Shown here piece by piece: positions 43,795 through 54,040 of a stretch of 64,000 nucleotides of DNA. Source of the DNA: Romanomermis culicivorax (lineage: Eukaryota > Nematoda > Enoplea > Mermithida > Mermithidae); NCBI GenBank assembly GCA_963922205.1, contig CAWUHX010000008.1:150282-214281 (forward strand). Reading direction: 5' to 3'. The notes under the pieces were generated by a model that was not told the DNA's origin, did not search any database, and worked only from the letters and a program-made list of their open reading frames with translations. The stretch's first letter is position 1, and each line of letters starts with the position of its first letter. The translations under genes and the position numbers were made by a program.

Positions 43795-45912
43795 TTAACA
43801 CTTTTCTTTCCCTAACAATTCCCCATTCACATTCTTCACCTTCACTTTAACACTCTGTGGCATTTGATCCTGTACAATGATGCTATTTATCACCTCTGGC
43901 TTCTTCTTTTCACCTTTGTCTTCTTTCTTAGCTATCACATTTTCACCACAATTTGCTTTCAGGTCTGTCCCTAAAGACGTGACTGATTGCTTCTGAGGCT
44001 CAGATGACAGCCTTGAAATAGGACTGATGAAATTAAGCTTTTGACTCACAGGTAGTGATTGCTGCATATGCTGAATATTGAGCTTCTCTCCTCTGATACA
44101 TTCCTGAAAATTTGCAGACCATTGATGTTTATCTTGATTTGCAGTATTTCCAAGGTATCTGACCTGATTAACTCTCTCAACATTTGCTGCATTACTACCT
44201 ACAGTGTGTCTAGACTGTATACCACAACCAAATCTACTGTCCCTACCATATTCATTTTCCCACTTTGTCTTTTGTCTGTTCCTGATAAAATTCAGGCTTC
44301 GACAGTCCGATGTATCATGGGAGTAATTCCTATGGTAATTACAGTATGGCTTCTTGACTTTTCTACCTTGTTGATTCAGGATTTTTCCCTCCTCAACAGT
44401 TGCAGTCAAGTCTTTTAAAGCTTGGCTGTTAGCTATAGTCCTTTCACACAAACTTTTGAAACTTTGCATCATCTTGGCAAGCAATATAGATATCTTCAGT
44501 ATGAGGGATTCACTACTAGGTTCATCTAAGTGTATTCCTGACTGAGGAATATGCTTTCGAATCCCCTGTATAGTGGTATTCTCATTTGAAGTATCAGTTG
44601 TAGCTTTTTGTAGATCAGTTTTTCTTCGATTTTGCCTTTTTCGGGCGTAAATCGAAATGTTTCTGTTCACATTGGCTACACTTTCTTGCCTCTTCTCCTT
44701 TGCCACACTTGAAACATTCTTTCTTTCATAAATTCTGGAAGCAAGACTTTTCCGCTTTTCAATCTTATAAACTTCTTCTGCAAGATCATGCCAGCTTTCA
44801 AACTCATTACTTTGATCTTGCAACTCCATCTGTATCTCTTCTGAACTCTTATACATGAATGTCTCAATAATCAAGCCATTTCTAAACTCTTCTGACTCAT
44901 TAGCATAAATGGCTTCTACCAACTCGCTTATTCTCATGAGGAATTGAACTGGATGTTCATCAGATTTCATTTCAATATTAGCTAGTTTTCTCTTCTGCAT
45001 CCCGATATTGTATCCTGGTGCATACACTTGAATGATTTTCTTTCTGGCAATACCGTAAGAAGTACAGTTTTTGATTATACTCTTTGGTACACCTTTGGAT
45101 AGTCTTCGTAGTGCTGCAATTTTGATCCTATCTGGGGTATTCAACAGAAATTCTCCTTCTAGCTCATTGAGAAAACTGACTACTTGTGGCTCTGTCATGT
45201 CATCAAGAAGTAACTTTGGTTCAACAGCTCTAGCTATATCTGAAACAGTAAGCTCAAATCCATCAAATGAGGAATCAGATCCATAAGAATCTGATATATC
45301 TCTTTTGATCTTCCTGGATCTATGCTTTCTCTTCCTAGCTTTTTTGTTACTAACTTGATCACTGTCTATTGCTGCATCACTTGTTTCATGAAAGTTTTCT
45401 CTCACTGTATGACATTCAGCTTTTGGGCTGATTTGCCTTTTAGCTTGAGGTTTTTTCACAATAACAGTGGATGAAGCAGTATTAGACAATGCCATAACTT
45501 TTTGCACTGACTCATCTACTCTGGACTGCTGCAACTTTTGGTCATCAGCAATTGCCTTTGCAGACGTCATAGGCAAATTTTCTGCCACACTCCTGCCTTG
45601 CAGATCACCTTGACTCATAACTACTGATCTCAGATATTCACCACTCACCATTGATTCCTGACATTTGTCGCCATTGATCTTGGACAATATAGCAAATAAT
45701 GAATTGATCATCGATTGCATCTTCTCCATATTTTGATCGATATTCTGGCACCAATCGTAATAAAATCCATGGTAATTTGGTGAATTTCGATGGTGATAAT
45801 AATCATAATTCAATGGCAGTTGATCACAATAATCGCCTGGAATCTTTTCCATAAATGGATCGGCAATATCGTAATTGATTATAGTATTGGGCACATTTTT
45901 CTTACTTGGCAT
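43795..45912 (-). CDS. gag: Gag of the nested non-autonomous element, copy 1
   Basis: The frame is open from the PBS (46005), but the Met at 45912 (MPSKKN) stands where the host Gag starts, 32 codons in; Met at 45948 is an alternative. From 45912 the protein is 705 residues. The core aligns with host Gag: FELTVSDIARAVEPKLLLDD, ALRRLSKGVPKS, NIGMQKRKL, ESWHDLAEEVYKIEK. The nucleocapsid knuckle is CNYHRNYSHDTSDC, C-X2-H-X4-H-X4-C as in the host. A basic KKARKRKHRSRKIKR stretch precedes the core. Nothing of protease or RT follows, and the frame stops 2.1 kb before the 3' LTR. It is intact and appears identical to copy 2, so it may still make particle protein. Confidence 0.9.
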   Translation of the reverse strand: MPSKKNVPNTIINYDIADPFMEKIPGDYCDQLPLNYDYYHHRNSPNYHGFYYDWCQNIDQNMEKMQSMINSLFAILSKINGDKCQESMVSGEYLRSVVMSQGDLQGRSVAENLPMTSAKAIADDQKLQQSRVDESVQKVMALSNTASSTVIVKKPQAKRQISPKAECHTVRENFHETSDAAIDSDQVSNKKARKRKHRSRKIKRDISDSYGSDSSFDGFELTVSDIARAVEPKLLLDDMTEPQVVSFLNELEGEFLLNTPDRIKIAALRRLSKGVPKSIIKNCTSYGIARKKIIQVYAPGYNIGMQKRKLANIEMKSDEHPVQFLMRISELVEAIYANESEEFRNGLIIETFMYKSSEEIQMELQDQSNEFESWHDLAEEVYKIEKRKSLASRIYERKNVSSVAKEKRQESVANVNRNISIYARKRQNRRKTDLQKATTDTSNENTTIQGIRKHIPQSGIHLDEPSSESLILKISILLAKMMQSFKSLCERTIANSQALKDLTATVEEGKILNQQGRKVKKPYCNYHRNYSHDTSDCRSLNFIRNRQKTKWENEYGRDSRFGCGIQSRHTVGSNAANVERVNQVRYLGNTANQDKHQWSANFQECIRGEKLNIQHMQQSLPVSQKLNFISPISRLSSEPQKQSVTSLGTDLKANCGENVIAKKEDKGEKKKPEVINSIIVQDQMPQSVKVKVKNVNGELLGKEKC

Positions 45913-46006
45913 CTCAACTTCCCTTCTCTTTGAGAAAGCTTCAGGCATATCAGAACTCTGGGTGACTCTGTGCTTTTCAATGATGCAAGTGTTAGAAGCC
46001 ACCACT

Positions 46007-46564
46007 TGTTATGTTTATATCTCTGCTGAAGTCCGAGGATGTCAGCAATATAACTCAAGTCCTATTGGCTTGTATCTAATTGACTACTGTAGGTCACTCA
46101 AAGGAGCTTCCTATTAGTAATCAACTAAACACAGTGCAACAGTTCTCAAGCAGAAATAAACACAACCTTCAGTTGCTATACAGCAACTGGAATCCAACAG
46201 CTTGCACCTGAAAAACTACCAGAATACTCCAGAGAACCTTACCCAATAGTTCTCGTAAAAGTCGGGGATGTGAGAGGCTGCTGCAGAAAGGTATATAGGC
46301 CCAATATAAATCTCGATTGCCACCAAACAATCGATAAATAAACACCAATCATCCGTCCCACTTTATTGGCGTAAAAGGACAATAACAAAGGCTGGCGGAT
46401 GGGGGGCTCGCACAAAATAAACATAAAATTATAAGAATGATGAATGATCATAACGTATCACATATTGCCTTATAAAGGCAGTCATGCCCACGTAATGACG
46501 CCTTCTCCCCATTTTCACAATTTGCATGGAAGGGATGCCTGCTACCATAAGTGCATCCCCAACA
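46007..46564 (-). repeat. Middle LTR, hybrid of the outer two
   Basis: 558 bp. Its first ~45 bases carry the variants of the right LTR (TGCTGAAGTCCGAGGATGTC). From about 46271 on it carries the variants of the left LTR (GAGAGGCTG, TATAAATCTC, AATCATCCG, GGATGGGGGG). One private difference (CCATAAG) is near its right end. Confidence 0.92.
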
Positions 46565-47021
46565 TCCCTCGGGCCTTGAAACTGACCAACGGGAGGTGAA
46601 GAAGGAAACCGTGATCAGGACTTTTACCTTTTACAGTGTGACCTACTACTGGATCCCAACTCCATAAAAGATTATGATCCGACCCCGAAGGGTGTACGGG
46701 TCATAACCATCCTGACCTGACCCCGAAGGGTGTACGGGTCAAGACAACCTCCAACGTCAAGTCTTTTACAAGGTTACCCAGGTCTGTCCACTAAGATGCT
46801 GCGGCACGATTGATCATTGATCCAGCATCTGACGGATCGACGACTCTGCGCCGGCTTGACTTTCCCTGGCTCCGCCAGCGTGCCTTGAGGCTCCTAGGTA
46901 CCTTCCTCCACAGTCGATCATTTCGTCCCATTGAGTGATGTGGAGTGTCTTTGGTAGCAGGTCCATATATCCTGCACAATTGCGTTGTTATCATCTTTCC
47001 CGCCAGTGTAGTAGGTGACAT
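46565..47021 (-). repeat. Conserved 3' module of the nested element, copy 2
   Basis: Same as 41671-42127, shifted by 4894 bp. Confidence 0.8.
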
Positions 47022-47266
47022 TTTTGAATTTAAAAAATCTAAATAAAATAGACATCAAATCACATGAAAAACAATGAAAGTATTAAAATACGAATAATTT
47101 GAAATCAAGAATAAATGTGTGATGTACACATAAATGAATTTTAAAAGATCAACAGCAAATCAAAAAGTGTTTTGAAATTTGGATTTGAAAATTTATGAAT
47201 TTTGAATGAAAAGTTAATAAAATTGAATGAAAATTTGAATTCTTGGCCAAAATTGTTGCGGTTAAA

Positions 47267-47356
47267 TTACTGCTGTTGTCCACCGCCTTTAAACTGCTGC
47301 TGTATCCTGGTATCTGTGACCTTATTTTCAGCTTGGTTATGCCATTCTAGCTCCAT
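47267..47356 (-). pseudogene. Relic of the ORF2 C-terminus, copy 2
   Basis: Duplicate of 42373-42462. Confidence 0.6.
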
Positions 47357-48688
47357 AGCCTATTTTCTGGTGTACACTTCAACCTTTCAACATGAGCAGT
47401 TTTCTATCTTCCATGAGTTCAAAATTCTATGTGATCCAGACTTCAGTCGAAACATCGAGTTCCCTAAGCAACCATAGTTACTATGCAGAGTCCTATTGGT
47501 TTGATGCGATCATCTGGTCACAAATGGGGTCATTGCTGCTTTGCAGGTATACCTGCAGTTACAGCTTGACTTACCATAAACATGAATAACTATCGTTTAG
47601 ATTTGACTCAAATCTGTATGGACATATACACATCACTTTCCACCATGAACAACTTTAATGCGGGGGAAAATTGTGATTTGTAGGTGCCATAGTCACAGAA
47701 TTTGGTTGGCTAGTAAGAAAATAAGGAGAATGCCACCTTTACGGATACCCACACTCAATCCAAACTCTTACCACTCGACTGCAGTGTCTCTGTCCAACAT
47801 TCTATTGACAACTCCATGCCTCCGAATTCCAAAAATTGATTTTGATAGATCCCTTTCAGGTTCAATTTTGAAATTAGAAAATTTGAAAGCAAGGGCTTTA
47901 AACATATAACACAATGCAAATGGTTTGGTCAGTGACAAAATTTAAAGTTCTGGCATTTCTGCCGTGACTCTTTAATTTCATCTTGACTATTCCATAGCAT
48001 ACTCCATCTGATACACTTCATTTCTCATTTGCCCTTTGGTCGCCCATTAAGCAGTATGAGCATGAAGTCATCATTCCCATAGCACCTAAAATGGACTGAC
48101 TCTTCCCGCTGGAAAAATTCAAAAAATAAACTCACCATCAGCATAGAAAAGACAATTGAATTTATTGCCGATATCCTGGCTGACTTGCCTGATGTGCTCG
48201 TCCAATACAATTTTTTTCATGATCGAGCAAATTGTTCACTCGTTTTTAAATTTGGAAAAAATCTAAATTTCTAAAAATTTCTAATGACAAAATTAAGGCA
48301 GTAAGACAATCTTGAAAAATTTGAGAGTTGAAAAGAAAAAAAAAAAAAAATTGATTTTGAGTGCAGAAATATTTAAAAATTTGAAGTGTAACAATACAAA
48401 AATAAAATGCAAAAATATTATGCAGCTGTGTCAACTGCATGAACTGCCGTAAGGTGCTGTTCCTCCTTTCAGATGATTATGGCACCTTTGGCATTCATAT
48501 CACCTTTCACCATCAAAGTTCCTTTTGAACATGAATACCTCATTTACCTTGAGGTGATTTATTTCCAAATCACAATTCTCAGTTCTTTCAAAAATCATCT
48601 GATCTCATAACTTCTGAGGTTGTTTTACCATATTCAGGTGTTCAACTTCTTCTGTTTGAGTCCAATTTGACTTGAAGTGAACTTCGAA
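47357..48688 (-). other. Degenerate interior, no gene, copy 2
   Basis: Duplicate of 42463-43794; non-coding. Confidence 0.5.
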
Positions 48689-50806
48689 TTAACACTTTTC
48701 TTTCCCTAACAATTCCCCATTCACATTCTTCACCTTCACTTTAACACTCTGTGGCATTTGATCCTGTACAATGATGCTATTTATCACCTCTGGCTTCTTC
48801 TTTTCACCTTTGTCTTCTTTCTTAGCTATCACATTTTCACCACAATTTGCTTTCAGGTCTGTCCCTAAAGACGTGACTGATTGCTTCTGAGGCTCAGATG
48901 ACAGCCTTGAAATAGGACTGATGAAATTAAGCTTTTGACTCACAGGTAGTGATTGCTGCATATGCTGAATATTGAGCTTCTCTCCTCTGATACATTCCTG
49001 AAAATTTGCAGACCATTGATGTTTATCTTGATTTGCAGTATTTCCAAGGTATCTGACCTGATTAACTCTCTCAACATTTGCTGCATTACTACCTACAGTG
49101 TGTCTAGACTGTATACCACAACCAAATCTACTGTCCCTACCATATTCATTTTCCCACTTTGTCTTTTGTCTGTTCCTGATAAAATTCAGGCTTCGACAGT
49201 CCGATGTATCATGGGAGTAATTCCTATGGTAATTACAGTATGGCTTCTTGACTTTTCTACCTTGTTGATTCAGGATTTTTCCCTCCTCAACAGTTGCAGT
49301 CAAGTCTTTTAAAGCTTGGCTGTTAGCTATAGTCCTTTCACACAAACTTTTGAAACTTTGCATCATCTTGGCAAGCAATATAGATATCTTCAGTATGAGG
49401 GATTCACTACTAGGTTCATCTAAGTGTATTCCTGACTGAGGAATATGCTTTCGAATCCCCTGTATAGTGGTATTCTCATTTGAAGTATCAGTTGTAGCTT
49501 TTTGTAGATCAGTTTTTCTTCGATTTTGCCTTTTTCGGGCGTAAATCGAAATGTTTCTGTTCACATTGGCTACACTTTCTTGCCTCTTCTCCTTTGCCAC
49601 ACTTGAAACATTCTTTCTTTCATAAATTCTGGAAGCAAGACTTTTCCGCTTTTCAATCTTATAAACTTCTTCTGCAAGATCATGCCAGCTTTCAAACTCA
49701 TTACTTTGATCTTGCAACTCCATCTGTATCTCTTCTGAACTCTTATACATGAATGTCTCAATAATCAAGCCATTTCTAAACTCTTCTGACTCATTAGCAT
49801 AAATGGCTTCTACCAACTCGCTTATTCTCATGAGGAATTGAACTGGATGTTCATCAGATTTCATTTCAATATTAGCTAGTTTTCTCTTCTGCATCCCGAT
49901 ATTGTATCCTGGTGCATACACTTGAATGATTTTCTTTCTGGCAATACCGTAAGAAGTACAGTTTTTGATTATACTCTTTGGTACACCTTTGGATAGTCTT
50001 CGTAGTGCTGCAATTTTGATCCTATCTGGGGTATTCAACAGAAATTCTCCTTCTAGCTCATTGAGAAAACTGACTACTTGTGGCTCTGTCATGTCATCAA
50101 GAAGTAACTTTGGTTCAACAGCTCTAGCTATATCTGAAACAGTAAGCTCAAATCCATCAAATGAGGAATCAGATCCATAAGAATCTGATATATCTCTTTT
50201 GATCTTCCTGGATCTATGCTTTCTCTTCCTAGCTTTTTTGTTACTAACTTGATCACTGTCTATTGCTGCATCACTTGTTTCATGAAAGTTTTCTCTCACT
50301 GTATGACATTCAGCTTTTGGGCTGATTTGCCTTTTAGCTTGAGGTTTTTTCACAATAACAGTGGATGAAGCAGTATTAGACAATGCCATAACTTTTTGCA
50401 CTGACTCATCTACTCTGGACTGCTGCAACTTTTGGTCATCAGCAATTGCCTTTGCAGACGTCATAGGCAAATTTTCTGCCACACTCCTGCCTTGCAGATC
50501 ACCTTGACTCATAACTACTGATCTCAGATATTCACCACTCACCATTGATTCCTGACATTTGTCGCCATTGATCTTGGACAATATAGCAAATAATGAATTG
50601 ATCATCGATTGCATCTTCTCCATATTTTGATCGATATTCTGGCACCAATCGTAATAAAATCCATGGTAATTTGGTGAATTTCGATGGTGATAATAATCAT
50701 AATTCAATGGCAGTTGATCACAATAATCGCCTGGAATCTTTTCCATAAATGGATCGGCAATATCGTAATTGATTATAGTATTGGGCACATTTTTCTTACT
50801 TGGCAT
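48689..50806 (-). CDS. gag: Gag of the nested non-autonomous element, copy 2
   Basis: The frame is open from 50899, with the preferred Met at 50806. The protein is identical to that of copy 1 over its whole length and the flanking DNA appears the same. The exact duplication is far younger than the split between the outer LTRs, which points to recent recombination or to an assembly duplication. Confidence 0.9.
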   Translation of the reverse strand: MPSKKNVPNTIINYDIADPFMEKIPGDYCDQLPLNYDYYHHRNSPNYHGFYYDWCQNIDQNMEKMQSMINSLFAILSKINGDKCQESMVSGEYLRSVVMSQGDLQGRSVAENLPMTSAKAIADDQKLQQSRVDESVQKVMALSNTASSTVIVKKPQAKRQISPKAECHTVRENFHETSDAAIDSDQVSNKKARKRKHRSRKIKRDISDSYGSDSSFDGFELTVSDIARAVEPKLLLDDMTEPQVVSFLNELEGEFLLNTPDRIKIAALRRLSKGVPKSIIKNCTSYGIARKKIIQVYAPGYNIGMQKRKLANIEMKSDEHPVQFLMRISELVEAIYANESEEFRNGLIIETFMYKSSEEIQMELQDQSNEFESWHDLAEEVYKIEKRKSLASRIYERKNVSSVAKEKRQESVANVNRNISIYARKRQNRRKTDLQKATTDTSNENTTIQGIRKHIPQSGIHLDEPSSESLILKISILLAKMMQSFKSLCERTIANSQALKDLTATVEEGKILNQQGRKVKKPYCNYHRNYSHDTSDCRSLNFIRNRQKTKWENEYGRDSRFGCGIQSRHTVGSNAANVERVNQVRYLGNTANQDKHQWSANFQECIRGEKLNIQHMQQSLPVSQKLNFISPISRLSSEPQKQSVTSLGTDLKANCGENVIAKKEDKGEKKKPEVINSIIVQDQMPQSVKVKVKNVNGELLGKEKC

Positions 50807-50900
50807 CTCAACTTCCCTTCTCTTTGAGAAAGCTTCAGGCATATCAGAACTCTGGGTGACTCTGTGCTTTTCAATGATGCAAGTGTTAGAAGCCACCACT

Positions 50901-51458
50901 TGTTATGTTTATATCTCTGCTGAAGTCCGAGGATGTCAGCAATATAACTCAAGTCCTATTGGCTTGTATCTAATTGACTACTGTAGGTCACTCAAAGGAG
51001 CTTCCTATTAGTAATCAACTAAACACAGTGCAACAGTTCTCAAGCAGAAATAAACACAACCTTCAGTTGCTATACAGCAACTGGAATCCAACAGCTTGCA
51101 CCTGAAAAACTACCAGAATACTCCAGAGAACCTTACCCAATAGTTCTCGTAAAAGTCGGGGATGTGAGACGCTGCTGCAGAAAGGTATATAGGCCCAATA
51201 TAACTCTCGATTGCCACCAAACAATCGATAAATAAACACCAATCGTCCGTCCCACTTTATTGGCGTAAAAAGACAATAACAAAGGCTGGCGGACGGGCGG
51301 CTCCCACAAAATAAACATAAAATTATAAGAATGATGAATGATCATAACGTATCACATATTGCCTTATAAAGGCAGTCATGCCCACGTAATGACGCCTTCT
51401 CCCCATTTTCACAATTTGCATGGAAGGGATGCCTGCTACTGTAAGTGCATCCCCAACA
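50901..51458 (-). repeat. Outer LTR (5' LTR by element orientation)
   Basis: 558 bp. Its complement starts TGTTGGGGATGCACTTAC, like the host LTR start. The copy-2 PBS (complement of TGGTGGCTTCTAACAC) lies just left of it. Confidence 0.92.
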
Positions 51459-53141
51459 CAAACATCTATGGATGCGAGTCAGTACTTGTCTAGCGTAGAA
51501 AGTCAAGCGCAATCGGAAGAAATTCCGATTGCCCAGGATGAGCAGAACGTGTATGAGCGAGCTTACATTAGCGAGTACATGGATGCCGAAGGTGTGAAGC
51601 AAAAGGAGGAAGAACCGACAGCAGGGACACCTAGCCATACTGTGGTGGAAACACCACAAGAGCTAGCGGCCCGGCTGGCTGAAGAGGATAAGGAAATTCA
51701 AGTATTAGCCTTGACCTGGGATAAAGAAGGTGTTCCCGGATATTATACTGCTGAGGCAATAAAAAATATGAAAATAAAAGGTTTAAATGATAGGCAAATT
51801 TTCATTAACTTGAAAAAGAAACGAAAAACAAAAGCCCGTCAGGAGAAGAAAAAGGTAGAAAAGGCAATTGCGCAGCCTGCAAAGGTTACGCAGCCGAAAC
51901 CTGCCAAAACTTCTGCTCCAGCTTCAGCAATGGTATCCGTGACCACCATATCTTCAACTACTCCTGTGTCGCAGACTGTCTCTACAGGTACTTTATTGAT
52001 GGCAACGAGTCAGTCCACGCAATTTGTGTCGCAGGCTATGGACACCTCTGCTTCCGGACGGCATCAGCCTAAGGTGCAGGGAGCTCCTAGCAAGCCACAG
52101 GTTGCAGGACAACAAGTTCAAATCTTTACACCAGGAAAGATAAAGCCGTTAACTCTGGTTACTGTTGACCCAAATCAACAAACACCAGAAATGACGGTGG
52201 AGTTATTCCGGGATGTATTGTTGGATTTTTGGCAAGTCACCAAAGATAAAAGTAGAGCCAGAGGTCCAATTTCTTTTTCTACACCGGAATTGGCTAATTA
52301 TTTTTGCGACGAGCAGTTTGAAGATCCAGAGATTTGGCTGATGGTCAATAAAGCGGTCAGGACTATATACAAACTGTATCAGCCACAGTTTGATGTCCAA
52401 GGTGGATTTTTATACGACTCGCGAAATATTCCAGAGCCACTATGGGATAGGATCATTCGTGACATTGTCCTTGAATGGCTCACGGAATATCGAGCAAGTG
52501 TCGTATTTGCAGCTGTCAGATATTTGTGTATGATGATATTCCTTATGCTTGACTATGCACCACTTACGGCTGAGCAGATCGGTAAACGATGGGTCTCAGC
52601 CAAAGTGTTTGCAAACATCATGCTGTTACAGGAATATCGGAGTGCCACTGCTTCGGATGTTTTCAAGACTGCCTATCGCTTGGTGATGTATAATTACAGT
52701 CAACAAGCGGCGGAGATGGATGTCAAAAGGTCAGGTAGCCCAAGTCCTCCGACTACTGTTAAATTTAGCAAAGTTCAGAACGATGCGGGACAGACCTTTC
52801 GGGCACCCGGACTCGCAAGCAGTCAAACTGGTGGTCAAGGAGCCACGGTTGGTATAGCCAACCAGGTCTCCACTGGCCCCAGTTCTGGCACTGGGCAAGC
52901 CTCCAGAACCGTTCCGAAACAACAGCAACCTATACAGCATCTACAGGGTGCTAGGGGAGCTGGTGGAGGACGGGGAAGGGGTGCCCAACCAGGCCAGTTT
53001 CATTTTAACAATCCGAACAGGGGCAGAGCTGGTTACGTTGGTGGCCGAGGTATATACCGAGGACAACACCCTCGTGGTGCATTCCGAGGTCGCGGAGGTC
53101 ATCAACAAGGCCAGCAGCAAGGCGGCGGGCAGCAACAATAA
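51459..53141 (+). pseudogene. ORF2 3' part: lysine/proline-rich linker, unknown domain and RGG tail
   Basis: This continues ORF2 after the nested insertion. Counting one CAAA only, the phase matches the 5' part and the whole would be 1327 codons with the stop at 53139-53141. Order: acidic segment, a helical segment with KKKRKTKARQEKKK, a Ser/Thr/Gln/Pro-rich linker, a ~190-residue predicted folded region (TVELFRDVLLDFWQVTKD to YNYSQQAAEMDVK) that I do not recognise, then a tail rich in Gly-Arg (GGGRGRG, GYVGGRGIYRG, GAFRGRGG) and Gln. RGG tails usually bind RNA. An ATG inside the nested LTR (51420) makes the frame look longer, but that start is not original. Confidence 0.8.
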
Positions 53142-53583
53142 TTTTTAGCCGCCAAAATTTTGGTCAAAAAATCCTCCATTCTTGACTTCATTTCATTTAT
53201 TCAAAAAACACAAAAAACACAAAAAAATAAAAAATTACCAAAATCCAAAAACATTATAAAACATAAAATAGAAAAATATTATTTAAACTTTTGGTTGTGT
53301 TGTTGCCTTTCAAAAAATCTCATTTTTGGCCAAGCTCATCGCTTGAGTCCACATTTTGGTTTAATATTTCTTTCACTTATTTTGCATTTGTTATTTTTTC
53401 TTGTATTTTAATCTCATCATTTTTGCCTCGTATTTCTCTTGTCGTTCTTTCAGTGCCTTGTAAATATTTTGTCATGTGTGCCTCGTATTTTAAAATTTTT
53501 GCTCAATTTTTTCGCCCTACTAGTTTTGTAAATACTTGTTCGTCATATCGTATTTTAAAATTTTTTTCGTACAAAAAATTGGC
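53142..53583 (+). other. Non-coding, T-rich region after ORF2
   Basis: AT-rich, with short chance frames only. The first ~30 bases after the stop match the sequence after the ORF2 relic in the nested element. Confidence 0.5.
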
Positions 53584-54040
53584 GACAAACCGAAGGGGTC
53601 GATGGAGCGGACGAAAGTAGCCAATTACTGCAAGGATTGGGACGCTGCTGCCAAAGACACTCCACATCACTCAATGGGACGAAGCGATCGACTGTGGAGG
53701 AAGGTACCTAGGAGCCTCAAGGCACGCTGGCGAAGCCAGGAAAAAGTCAAGCCAATGCAGAGTCGTCGATCCGTCAGATGCTGGATCAGTGATCGATCGT
53801 GCCGCGGCATCTCAGTGGACAGACCTAGGTAACCTTGTAAAATGACTTGACGTTGGAGGTGGTCTTGACCCGTACACCCTTCGGGGTCAGGTCAGGACGA
53901 TTATGACCCGTACACCCTTCGGGGTCAGATCATAATCCTTTTAAGTTGGGATCCAGTAGTAGGTCACACCGTAAAAGGTAAAAGTCCTGCTCACGGTTTC
54001 CTTCTTCACCTCCCATTGGTCAGTTTCAAGGCTGGAGGGA
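53584..54040 (+). promoter_or_regulatory. Conserved 3' module with paired hairpins and purine tract
   Basis: Shared with the nested element (41671-42127 in complement). It contains two copies of GACCCGTACACCCTTCGGGG ending in TC (53867-53888 and 53905-53926), each able to form a GACCC/GGGTC stem, 38 bases apart. It ends GGAGGGA immediately before the LTR, a likely short polypurine primer. Conservation between cousins and its position suggest a cis-acting RNA element, for example for packaging, export or priming; the role is inferred. Confidence 0.6.

Larger units (their letters stand above)
41111..51458 (-). mobile_element. Nested gag-only LTR element in tandem form (LTR-gag-LTR-gag-LTR), TSD CAAA
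   Basis: Three LTRs (41111-41670, 46007-46564, 50901-51458) alternate with two 4336-bp interiors that appear identical by eye. The flanks are CAAA at 41107-41110 and 51459-51462. The element is on the minus strand relative to its host. It carries Gag and a short ORF2 tail relic but no pol. The LTR ends, PBS, Gag core and 3' module are related to those of the host element, so the two are cousins and its mobility probably depended on Pol of such an element. Confidence 0.92.

Noticed and set aside
51420-51458. ATG at 51420 as a genuine start of a 573-codon gene
   Set aside because: It lies in the LTR of the nested element; the true reading continues from ORF2 on the other side of the insertion.
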